NCBI GenBank assembly: GCA_003221375.1
Contig: QHRI01000191.1
Span: 1-5,740 of the forward strand
DNA from: Verrucomicrobiota bacterium
GTDB taxonomy: Bacteria; Verrucomicrobiota; Verrucomicrobiia; Chthoniobacterales; UBA10450
Reading direction: 5' to 3'
Length of the DNA stretch: 5,740 bases
The position numbers were made by a program, and so were the translations under genes. How positions within the stretch are numbered: the stretch's first letter is position 1; each line of letters opens with the position of its first letter. The notes under the pieces are model-generated. The model searched no databases. It was not told the DNA's origin and worked only from the letters and a program-made list of their open reading frames with translations. Below are positions 1 to 5,139 of this stretch, piece by piece.

Positions 1-345
1 GCCATGCAACATCGCTGTAGAAACCATCACCACCTCGATGGCAATCGCGGACAACGTTAAGACTAAGGTTCCGTACGGCTCGCCCCACTTGACAGCAAGA
101 CAATCGGCATGCCGAGCGACGGACACCGCAGACCAAAGAATAACGGCAAAAAGCCAGACGAAGACAACGATCAGCGCCACTGGATGGGCGATAATTTCGA
201 CCAGTCGACTTCCCGTACTCCAAAAAATGGCCACGGTTCCCAGCCCAATGAGCAGCGAGAATTCGTTGCGCACGTTGTCTCCGAAAGACTGAGCCCTCGT
301 CGCTTGGTGGCTCGTATTCGCCTTTCCAGACATGCGCGCGAGCAT
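1..345 (-). CDS. chaA: ChaA-type cation/proton antiporter, N-terminal part (cut by left window edge)
   Basis: The minus frame is open from 369 to the left edge, and the ATG at 345-343 gives 115 residues. A hydrophilic start of about 28 residues is followed by three hydrophobic stretches, at about residues 30-46, 55-77 and 93-113. Residues 88-94 read GEPYGTL, followed by a polar/hydrophobic helix with Glu104. This matches the first conserved repeat of the ChaA branch of the CaCA exchanger superfamily, inner-membrane proteins of roughly 360 residues that exchange Ca2+ or Na+/K+ for protons. The Glu is the type of residue that binds cation in this fold. An ATG at 333 would drop four residues (MLAR) and a TTG at 369 would add eight; no start has a good Shine-Dalgarno, only a weak GAAG before 345. 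A structured leader lies directly upstream. Family assignment is confident; the ion and the exact start are not known. Confidence 0.85.
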   Translation of the reverse strand, partial: MLARMSGKANTSHQATRAQSFGDNVRNEFSLLIGLGTVAIFWSTGSRLVEIIAHPVALIVVFVWLFAVILWSAVSVARHADCLAVKWGEPYGTLVLTLSAIAIEVVMVSTAMLHG

Positions 346-358
346 ATCGGCTTCGCGT

Positions 359-393
359 GAGCTGTGCAATTAGGGATGATTTAATTGCAGCTC
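359..393 (-). promoter_or_regulatory. 12-bp hairpin just before the antiporter start codon
   Basis: On the minus strand GAGCTG-CAATTA (393-382) is complementary to TAATTG-CAGCTC (372-359) apart from a two-base bulge at about 365-366. The loop is nine bases (373-381). The hairpin ends 13 bases before the ATG at 345 and contains the alternative TTG start at 369. No T tract follows it, so a role near translation initiation is more plausible than termination. This is seen directly; function is inference. Confidence 0.5.
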
Positions 394-394
394 T

Positions 395-441
395 CGCGTG
401 CTCCTTTGGATATTGTGCACGCGGTGATTGGGCTATCCAAA
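395..441 (-). ncRNA. Candidate H-type pseudoknot in the antiporter leader
   Basis: On the minus strand CGCGTGC (423-417) pairs perfectly with GCACGCG (401-395), leaving a 15-base loop (416-402). Within that loop TATCCAAA (412-405) is perfectly complementary to TTTGGATA (441-434), which lies 5' of the stem. The two pairings interleave, which defines an H-type pseudoknot of about 47 nt, the size of compact riboswitch aptamers such as the preQ1 or fluoride classes. I do not recognise the consensus of a known class. Because complementarity is symmetric, the same fold could form on the plus strand, but the only downstream gene is the antiporter on the minus strand. Confidence 0.35.
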
Positions 442-442
442 A

Positions 443-509
443 AGCTACTAGGGGTCGCCGGACCGACCCGTACTCCAAAATGTAGCTCGCCCTTGCGAGC
501 GCATTTTTT
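443..509. terminator. Overlapping hairpins flanked by T tracts (possible bidirectional terminator)
   Basis: On the plus strand GCTCGC (485-490), a CCTT loop and GCGAGC (495-500) form a 6-bp stem followed by GCA and six T (504-509). On the minus strand AGCTAC (487-482) pairs with GTAGCT (448-443), enclosing an inner stem GGGTCG/CGACCC (452-457 with 464-469), and is followed by five T (443-439). The minus-strand form would terminate the SnoaL-like transcript or act inside the antiporter leader. The plus-strand form has no visible upstream plus-strand gene. The two stems share bases 485-487, so they cannot form together. Activity is inferred from shape only. Confidence 0.4.
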
Positions 510-629
510 CGCACATAGCCCTTAAGGCTGCTGCGCCGCTTTCGTGTTAACTGCGTGCTTCTTCAGCGCTCGATCGTGGTCGGAAATCGAACCGAAATTC
601 ACTACACTTTTGTTCGAAAATTTTGACCT

Positions 630-1010
630 TTACTCTTTCTTTTGGGCACGGGGCAGAAATTGTTCGTGTGCGACTTTGCCGTCTTTCACCTTATAGATGC
701 CCACCTCGGACATCTGTGTTCGATTCTTAGAAGCCTTCTCGGTGACATCCACATCGAACTGCACGACGAAAGTATCGCCGGCTACAAACGGCCCACCGAC
801 TTTCGCGTCGTGCACTTCCATGTTTTTCTCCCACCACTCGGTTTTGCCGCGCACTTGATCAATGCCGCGCATTTCCGCCGGCATATTTTCCATCGCGTGC
901 GCCTCTACGCTGACGATGTCTTTTGCATAGAGATCGTCTACTGCCTTCATCCATTCGCCTTTGCGGCAATATTCTACCAGTTTATTCGCCACTTCCTCTG
1001 TACTGTTCAT
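630..1010 (-). CDS. SnoaL-like / NTF2-like fold protein (first of two)
   Basis: This is a 126-residue protein with no signal peptide or membrane segment. The pattern fits a SnoaL-like NTF2 domain: an N-terminal helical part (EEVANKLVEYCRKGEWMKAVDDLYA) leading to a short 'DIVSVEA' strand, a GIDQVRGKTEWW helix, and then strands ending in a VGIYKVKDGKVAHEQF hairpin. Members are small alpha+beta barrels with a central pocket, used as isomerases, hydratases or ligand-binding proteins, so no reaction can be assigned. The start is well supported: GGAGG at 1019-1015 lies four bases before the ATG. The gene stands apart from the cluster upstream by a 139-base spacer with an AT-rich stretch (1021-1045) that could hold a promoter, although I found no clean boxes. 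It is only distantly similar to the SnoaL-like protein at 2628-2978, so a recent duplication is unlikely. Confidence 0.85.
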   Translation of the reverse strand: MNSTEEVANKLVEYCRKGEWMKAVDDLYAKDIVSVEAHAMENMPAEMRGIDQVRGKTEWWEKNMEVHDAKVGGPFVAGDTFVVQFDVDVTEKASKNRTQMSEVGIYKVKDGKVAHEQFLPRAQKKE

Positions 1011-1088
1011 TCTTCCTCCATATTTTTAATTGAGAATTGTTCAACCGATATTTGTGTAACATTCGCGCGGCGGCGTTACTGTGTCGAG

Positions 1089-1140
1089 GCAGCCGTGTCA
1101 GCTGCACGTTCCAGGGCTATTCCGCAGGCGACACGCCTGC
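1089..1140. repeat. Two adjacent palindromes in the spacer (REP-like)
   Basis: GCAGGCG (1124-1130), an ACA loop and CGCCTGC (1134-1140) form a perfect 7-bp palindrome. A second one, GCAGC (1089-1093) with GCTGC (1101-1105) around a 7-base loop, lies 18 bases to the left. A third CGCCTGC arm (1155-1161) lies inside the last codons of the MoaD-like gene. No T run follows on either strand, so this is a poor intrinsic terminator. Short GC-rich palindromes in spacers of this kind are typical of dispersed REP elements; that assignment is inference because only one locus is visible. Confidence 0.45.
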
Positions 1141-1149
1141 CACTACAGA

Positions 1150-1446
1150 TTAACCGCCTGCGATAGCACCGATGATTACAAACGGCTCAGATCCCTTTGC
1201 GATGGCCTCGGGCAGCGGAGCATCAGGCGATTCATGCGACAAATCTTCTCCACAGGCAAAAAAACGCACCAGCGGCCGGCGCAGTTGAGTGACGTGGTCG
1301 CGCATCGTCCCACGCTGCATGGGGTATCGAGTTTCGAGCTCGTCGAGTATGGACCGCTGAGTTACAGTGGCGTTAAGGTCGAGTTCCACATCGCCATAAA
1401 CACGCGCCAACGTGCGCAGATGCGGGGGCAAAACAACGCGAATCAC
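1150..1446 (-). CDS. MoaD/ThiS-family ubiquitin-like protein with Gly-Gly tail
   Basis: This 98-residue protein starts with a beta strand ([12 protein letters not shown]) and contains the '[15 protein letters not shown]' helix that follows the second strand in beta-grasp sulfur carriers. It ends in VIIGAIAGG at the stop codon. A C-terminal Gly-Gly (residues 97-98) is the hallmark of MoaD and ThiS, where an E1-like enzyme adenylates it and it then carries sulfur as a thiocarboxylate for molybdopterin, thiazole or other sulfur chemistry. It is longer than ThiS and close to MoaD in size. The GTG start overlaps the propeller stop (GTGA, 1446-1443), and a GGAGG (1464-1460) sits 13 bases upstream inside the propeller gene, so translation is probably coupled. 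No MoaE, MoeB/ThiF or thiamine gene is in view, so a canonical cofactor role is not supported. Confidence 0.85.
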   Translation of the reverse strand: MIRVVLPPHLRTLARVYGDVELDLNATVTQRSILDELETRYPMQRGTMRDHVTQLRRPLVRFFACGEDLSHESPDAPLPEAIAKGSEPFVIIGAIAGG

Positions 1447-2609
1447 GGCAGCATTTGCACCTCCACAGAAAGCACAGCCGGCAGATCGCGCACGATCGGC
1501 TTCCAGCTGTCACCCGCGTCGGCCGATGCGTAAACCTGGCCGCCGGTCGTTCCAAAATAAATGCCGCACGGTTCAAGCGAATCCACAGACATCGCGTCAC
1601 GCAAAACATTCACGTAACAATTCCGCTGTGGCAGGCCTTTGGTGAGCGCTTCCCATTCGTTCCCACCTGTGCGGCTGCGGTACACCCGAAGTCTGCTGCT
1701 GGGCGGGTAATGCTCGGAATCGCTTTTGATCGGTACCACATAAACTGTCTCCGGCTCATGCGCGTGCACGTCGATCGGGAAACCGAAATCGCTCGGCAAA
1801 TTTCCGCTGATTTCGCGCCACGAATCGCCGCCGTCGTCGCTTCGCATCACGTCCCAATGTTTTTGCATGAACAATGTGTTGGGACGCGATTGATGCATGG
1901 CGATGCGATGGACGCAGTGGCCGACCTCTGCAGCCGGGTCGGGAATATATTCCGAATGCAGCCCCTGATTGATCGGTTTCCAGGTTTTTCCGCCGTCATC
2001 GGTCCGGAACGCGCCCGCGGCCGAGATCGCCACGTATATTCGTTGGGGATCTTGCGGATCGAGGAGAATGGTATGCAAACACATACCCCCTGCGCCCGGT
2101 TGCCATTTCGGGCCAGTATCGTGTTTTCGGAGCCCGGACAATTCCTTCCACGATTTGCCGCCGTCCTTCGATTCAAATAGTGCCGCGTCTTCCACACCGG
2201 CATAAACATGCTCAGGATCATGCAGCGAGGGTTCCAGGTGCCAAACTCGCTTGAACTCCCACGGATGTTGCGTGCCGTCGTACCATTGGTGTGTGCCTGG
2301 AACGCCGTCGTAGACAAATTTGTTACTCTCGCCTTTCGGCGTGCCGTCGGGACTTTTCAATTCCTCCGGGTTGCTCCCGGGCGTGTTCCACTTTTTTCCG
2401 CCGTCATCCGAGCGTTGAATAATTTGGCCGAACCACCCGCTGGTTTGCGAGGCATAAATCCGGTTCGAATCGACTGGTGAACCTTTTACGTGATAAATTT
2501 CCCAGCCTGCAAAATGCGGACCGCTGACTTTCCATCGTTTGCGCGCGCCATCCGCTGTCAGGATAAACGCACCTTTTCGTGTTCCAACTAAAACTCGAAC
2601 TCCACTCAT
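1443..2609 (-). CDS. Asp-box (BNR) beta-propeller protein, sialidase/photosystem-II-assembly-factor-like
   Basis: The 388-residue protein has six Asp-box motifs of the S-x-D-x-G-x-x-W type, at about residues 67-74, 147-154, 203-210, 257-264, 312-319 and 362-369. The first four are near canonical; the fifth (SRTGGNEW) lacks the Asp and the sixth (SADAGDSW) lacks the first Gly of the pair. Spacing of 50-80 residues fits one motif per blade of a six- or seven-bladed propeller. Proteins of this type are often labelled exo-alpha-sialidase or glycosyl hydrolase, but the catalytic Arg triad of true sialidases is not evident, so a binding or scaffold role is as likely. The N-terminus ([15 protein letters not shown]) is no signal peptide, which points to the cytoplasm. 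AGGAG (2620-2616) lies six bases before the ATG. The gene follows the SnoaL-like gene by 18 bases and overlaps the MoaD-like gene by 4. Confidence 0.9.
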   Translation of the reverse strand: MSGVRVLVGTRKGAFILTADGARKRWKVSGPHFAGWEIYHVKGSPVDSNRIYASQTSGWFGQIIQRSDDGGKKWNTPGSNPEELKSPDGTPKGESNKFVYDGVPGTHQWYDGTQHPWEFKRVWHLEPSLHDPEHVYAGVEDAALFESKDGGKSWKELSGLRKHDTGPKWQPGAGGMCLHTILLDPQDPQRIYVAISAAGAFRTDDGGKTWKPINQGLHSEYIPDPAAEVGHCVHRIAMHQSRPNTLFMQKHWDVMRSDDGGDSWREISGNLPSDFGFPIDVHAHEPETVYVVPIKSDSEHYPPSSRLRVYRSRTGGNEWEALTKGLPQRNCYVNVLRDAMSVDSLEPCGIYFGTTGGQVYASADAGDSWKPIVRDLPAVLSVEVQMLP

Positions 2610-2627
2610 GTTTATCTCCTTGGTGAG

Positions 2628-2978
2628 CTAATGGTTCGGCGCAATGTCCCAACCAAAATAAACTTCTACACTGACAATCTTGTTGTTCTTAATTCGTAGG
2701 ACTTCTGTGTTGCGACCCTTCTCTCCATTCGGCTTGATCATTTCATAGGTCACAACGACTTCATCGTCGTGTTCTATCAACCGCAAAAATTTGAATTGTT
2801 GACCCTGACCGGCTACGGGCCAGCATCTCGCGAAATATCCAGCACGATCCAGCCCCACGTCGAGCGGACTTGAGAAAGTAAAATCCTCAGCAAGATGCTG
2901 CTCAAAAAATTTCCGATCACCCTTTGCAAAAGCTTCATACGATCGTTGTGCCAAGCGGCGTGGACTGGTCTTCGGCAT
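2628..2978 (-). CDS. SnoaL-like / NTF2-like fold protein (second of two)
   Basis: The protein has 116 residues. 'RRLAQRSYEAFAKGDRKFFEQHLAEDFTF' at the N-terminus is the typical opening of SnoaL-like/NTF2 proteins: a helix, a G-D turn, then 'LAEDFTFSSP' entering the barrel. Strands in the second half end with 'EVLRIKNNKIVSVEVYFGWD', again the family's closing hairpin. The fold is secure, but the reaction cannot be assigned. There is no good Shine-Dalgarno before the ATG at 2978, only seven bases after the DUF1801 stop, so expression probably depends on reinitiation after that gene. It is followed 18 bases later by the propeller gene and so forms the middle of the five-gene cluster. Confidence 0.87.
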   Translation of the reverse strand: MPKTSPRRLAQRSYEAFAKGDRKFFEQHLAEDFTFSSPLDVGLDRAGYFARCWPVAGQGQQFKFLRLIEHDDEVVVTYEMIKPNGEKGRNTEVLRIKNNKIVSVEVYFGWDIAPNH

Positions 2979-2985
2979 AAGCTTG

Positions 2986-3372
2986 TTAAGTCCGCTTTTC
3001 CGCTATCCGTGCTTTGATCAGTTTTTTCACCAGTGCCGGCGGCAAAGGGTTATCAGGTGAGAAGCGAATGGTCCCCTTGCTAACCTGAAAACTTTTTAGA
3101 TCATCGCGAAAATCTTGCAGCGTAGTGGAACTACCTGGATAGAACGAGCAGTGATTCGCCCATGCGCCGAAGAAAACCAGCGATCGTCCATTCAGGCGAA
3201 ACGCAGGAATTCCATAACTGATGCACTCCTCAAGCTTGGGCGCTACTGCGTGGATGGTGTTGCGAAGTTTCTCCAGCGCGACCTGTTGATCCGCGCTTAC
3301 GCCCGCGAGATATTCGTCAATTGTTCTCGGTTTTCGTCTCCCCGACGCCATATATAGATTCGAAAGGATCAT
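2986..3372 (-). CDS. DUF1801 (YdhG-like, frataxin-fold) protein
   Basis: The 128-residue frame shows the DUF1801 landmarks: TIDEYL (17-22), EECISYGIPAF (48-58), the HCSFYPG segment (74-80) and KGTIRF (99-104), and ends in a basic helix. The family has a frataxin-like fold; YdhG of Bacillus subtilis has been described as an iron chaperone, so an iron-related cytoplasmic role is possible but unproven here. The start is ambiguous. The ATG at 3372 overlaps the VOC stop as ATGA, which favours coupled translation from there. The ATG at 3351 (MASGRRKP) gives the N-terminus usual for the family but has no ribosome binding site. I keep the longer form. Confidence 0.88.
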   Translation of the reverse strand: MILSNLYMASGRRKPRTIDEYLAGVSADQQVALEKLRNTIHAVAPKLEECISYGIPAFRLNGRSLVFFGAWANHCSFYPGSSTTLQDFRDDLKSFQVSKGTIRFSPDNPLPPALVKKLIKARIAEKRT

Positions 3373-3857
3373 TCCCCTGTGTAAGCGGCCTTCAATTTGC
3401 TGATGTCGATCTTCTGCATTTGCATCATCGCATTCATCACTCGTTCGGACTTTTTCGGGTCTTTGTCGTGCAACATCTCAATTAACACGGTGGGCGTGAC
3501 CTGCCAGGACAAACCGAACTTGTCCTTCAGCCAGCCGCACGCTGATTCCTCGCCACCCTCCGCGGTGAGTTTCTGCCAGAAATAATCCACTTCGTCCTGA
3601 GTCTCGCAGTACACGACGAACGACACTGATTCGTTAAATTTAAATTGCGGCCCGCCGTTGAGTGCCGTGAACTTCTGACCTTCGACCTCAAACTCGATGG
3701 TCAGCACCGATCCCACCGGTCGCTCACTGGCTTTTGCCGCCTCTCCGCTGTAGCGAAGGATTCTTCCGATCTTCGAATTCTTAAAAATGGAGGCATAAAA
3801 TTTCACTGCCTCCTCGGCTTGATCATCAAACCACAAGAATGGCGTTATTTTTGGCAT
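3369..3857 (-). CDS. VOC-superfamily protein, PhnB-like (3-demethylubiquinone-9 3-methyltransferase domain)
   Basis: The 162-residue protein opens with PKITPFLWFDDQAEEAVKFY, the PhnB-type start in which the strand is followed by 'A-x-x-A-x-x-F-Y'. It continues with FEVEGQKFTALNGGP and 'SVSFVVYCETQDEVDYFWQKL', and ends with the GWLKDKFGLSWQV segment characteristic of this branch. These are small betaalphabetabetabeta metal-site proteins related to glyoxalase I. The database name '3-demethylubiquinone-9 3-methyltransferase' is a historic label and methyltransferase activity should not be assumed. The C-terminal MMQMQKIDISKLKAAYTG is also typical. GGGAG lies about eight bases before the ATG. As the first gene of the tight cluster it may follow a promoter in the 80-base spacer 3858-3937, where none is obvious. 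Confidence 0.9.
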   Translation of the reverse strand: MPKITPFLWFDDQAEEAVKFYASIFKNSKIGRILRYSGEAAKASERPVGSVLTIEFEVEGQKFTALNGGPQFKFNESVSFVVYCETQDEVDYFWQKLTAEGGEESACGWLKDKFGLSWQVTPTVLIEMLHDKDPKKSERVMNAMMQMQKIDISKLKAAYTGE

Positions 3858-3907
3858 CTTGTTCTCTCCCTATCTCATTCTAAGACGAACGAACGAAATC
3901 GCTCATG

Positions 3908-3929
3908 AAAATTTTTGCGACTAAGTCGC
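3908..3929 (-). terminator. Weak hairpin after the alpha/beta hydrolase gene
   Basis: GCGAC (3929-3925 on the minus strand... complementary to 3921-3917) forms a 5-bp stem with a 3-base loop, followed on the minus strand by five A and then four T. It sits directly after the hydrolase stop and before the VOC gene. The short stem and the displaced T run make termination weak at best. Confidence 0.25.
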
Positions 3930-3937
3930 GCGAATCG

Positions 3938-4510
3938 TCAGCAATTGGTTAAATGCTCTAAACTTTTGATGTCTGCGACCACTTCGGACAAATCGGTATT
4001 TAGCTGATGTCCGCGCCCATCGAGGGCTCGTATAGTCGCATGTGGTAATTTCTTTTGGTAGAGTGCGAGGTGCGCAAATGGCGCAACTTCGTCGTCGCGG
4101 CTGTGGTAAAAGAAGATTGGGAGTCCGTTCGGCAACTTTAACGCGAAATCCTCCGGTAACACCACTGCCTCGTATCCCTCATATCGCCAGCCGTCGCCAC
4201 CCCAATACGGGGTCGCAATGAGAAACAGACCCGTAACTCTCGTTTCAATCTTTTCTTCGGAAAGGTATTTCAGGAGAAAGGAGCCACCTAAAGAATGTCC
4301 TACTAAAATTACCCTTTCCGTCACCGCAGCCAGCTCCTTTCTGATTTTCGGTTTCCAACGCTGATAATCAGGATCATTCTCTTTCGGCATTTGTGGGTAA
4401 CGCACTTCATATGTGCTACCCAAGTGCTGCCGCAAAGACGCCACCAGTTTTCCATCTTCATTGTGCGCTCCCGATCCGCCTCCCTGGATGAATAGTATTT
4501 GCGCCCTCAT
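3938..4510 (-). CDS. Small alpha/beta hydrolase (RBBP9/YdeN-like serine hydrolase)
   Basis: The 190-residue protein begins with the strand ILFIQGGGSGAH, an oxyanion-loop-like glycine stretch. It has the nucleophile elbow GHSLGG at 71-76 (Ser73), an acid candidate Asp140 in HSRDDEVAP, and His168 in DGRGHQL. Order and spacing of this Ser-Asp-His triad fit a complete alpha/beta hydrolase without a large cap domain, and the size matches the RBBP9/YdeN type. The substrate is unknown; esterase or lipase-like activity is the usual assumption. There is no signal peptide, so it is cytoplasmic. The ATG at 4510 lacks a strong Shine-Dalgarno (only AGGCTG further upstream). It is separated from the GFA gene upstream by 103 bases with decamer repeats, and from the VOC gene downstream by 80 bases. 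Confidence 0.9.
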   Translation of the reverse strand: MRAQILFIQGGGSGAHNEDGKLVASLRQHLGSTYEVRYPQMPKENDPDYQRWKPKIRKELAAVTERVILVGHSLGGSFLLKYLSEEKIETRVTGLFLIATPYWGGDGWRYEGYEAVVLPEDFALKLPNGLPIFFYHSRDDEVAPFAHLALYQKKLPHATIRALDGRGHQLNTDLSEVVADIKSLEHLTNC

Positions 4511-4537
4511 TTCATTCAGCCTGTTCGCGCCTTTCAG

Positions 4538-4613
4538 AAGACGCTAATTGCACTAATTCCCACGACCGGGAGAGCATTGAATGAATTCGTGTCAGTTCGT
4601 GAAATTCTTGTCC
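4538..4613. repeat. Outward-facing short tandem decamers of type AATTNGTG
   Basis: On the plus strand AATTCGTG (4584-4591), AGTTCGTG (4594-4601) and AATTCTTG (4603-4610) recur every 9-10 bases. On the minus strand AATTAGTG and AATTAGCG, within 4559-4540, recur every 10 bases in the opposite orientation. Together they form a divergent array that fills most of the spacer between the GFA and hydrolase genes. I recall similar AATTCGTG/AATTAGTG spacer motifs from Verrucomicrobia-like genomes, but this could not be checked. Function unknown. Confidence 0.5.
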
Positions 4614-5048
4614 CTATTCTGTTGTTGGTAGCGGCGGGTATTGTTCGAATTTCGGAATTGACGAATCCATTTGGTCCCACGGTTGAGCGTCCGAAACAAA
4701 AATATCCATCTGCGGCTGAAACCAACTTGGGTCATCGAGGCTGCCAGCCAAGACTCCCACAAAGGGCGATTCTACTCCTTTAAATTCGCCTCCAGTAATT
4801 CGGGACCCGCATTCGGGACAAAAACCGCGTTTGTGCTTTCCTCGCCTGATGCTGGGAGTAAAATGGTAACGCAATTGTCCCTGCGCGAATCGAAACGACT
4901 CTCGAGGCACCAACAGCCCGGGAGCGAATCCGCTACCAGTCCCCTGCTGGCAATCGCGACAATGACACTTAAACATCATAATCGGCTCAGCGGCGATTTC
5001 GTAACGAATCGCGCCGCAAGAGCAGCCACCACTAAAAGGTATTTTCAT
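4614..5048 (-). CDS. GFA / CENP-V-domain zinc protein
   Basis: The 144-residue protein carries the complete cysteine signature of the family: GGCSCG (Cys9, Cys11), CHCRDC (Cys28, Cys30, Cys33) and CPECGS (Cys77, Cys80). It also has the typical G-x-L-DDPSWFQPQMDIFVSDAQPW segment in the second half. In the name-giving enzyme, described as glutathione-dependent formaldehyde-activating, these cysteines bind two zinc ions. Most members have no demonstrated reaction, so a glutathione-linked detoxification role is only a possibility. Length matches the family. AAGGA (5057-5053) lies four bases before the ATG. The gene follows the SDR gene by 91 bases, and decamer repeats begin directly after its stop codon. 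Confidence 0.92.
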   Translation of the reverse strand: MKIPFSGGCSCGAIRYEIAAEPIMMFKCHCRDCQQGTGSGFAPGLLVPRESFRFAQGQLRYHFTPSIRRGKHKRGFCPECGSRITGGEFKGVESPFVGVLAGSLDDPSWFQPQMDIFVSDAQPWDQMDSSIPKFEQYPPLPTTE

Positions 5049-5139
5049 AGTTTCCTTGATTTCTGATTTTGTTTCGGATGTACGACGAATGAAGCGCGTG
5101 ACTCAGGACAACTTTCTGTCTGACAGTACAAAGGACCTA

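Larger units (their letters stand above)
346..629 (-). promoter_or_regulatory. Structured spacer/5' leader upstream of the antiporter gene
   Basis: These 284 bases separate the stop of the SnoaL-like gene from the antiporter start, and no convincing gene was found in them on either strand. The part proximal to the antiporter (359-500) is packed with inverted repeats, listed separately: a 12-bp hairpin, a possible pseudoknot and two hairpins beside T tracts. The part from 510 to 629 is plain AT-richer sequence with no structure I trust. No clear -35/-10 pair for the antiporter was found, so it is unresolved whether it has its own promoter or reads through from the upstream gene. Known cation-antiporter genes can carry cation-sensing riboswitches (Mn2+, Na+ and Li+ classes), but I could not match this sequence to a known consensus. 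Confidence 0.45.

Noticed and set aside
38..360. Two overlapping plus-strand frames at the left edge
   Set aside because: They lie opposite the antiporter reading frame, have low-complexity unrelated compositions and show no domain; the minus strand has a clear family motif.
565..605. tRNA T-arm-like sequence on the minus strand (GGTTCGATTTCC)
   Set aside because: Only a 4-bp stem with an 8-base loop, and no acceptor, D or anticodon arm around it; a chance match.
642..1166. Plus-strand frame of 174 codons
   Set aside because: It lies opposite the SnoaL-like gene, which has a recognisable fold and a strong ribosome binding site; the plus frame has neither.
1455..2180. Plus-strand frame of 241 codons
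   Set aside because: It is the shadow of the Asp-box propeller gene; the six motifs settle the strand.
1980..2410. Recurrent CCGCCGTC-type sequence, looking like DNA repeats
   Set aside because: These are the codons for the Asp-box D-G-G-K segments on the minus strand and are explained by the protein repeat.
5116..5126. CTGTC-T-GACAG palindrome between SDR and GFA genes
   Set aside because: The one-base loop cannot form a stable hairpin and no T tract follows; possibly a protein site, but there is no second copy.
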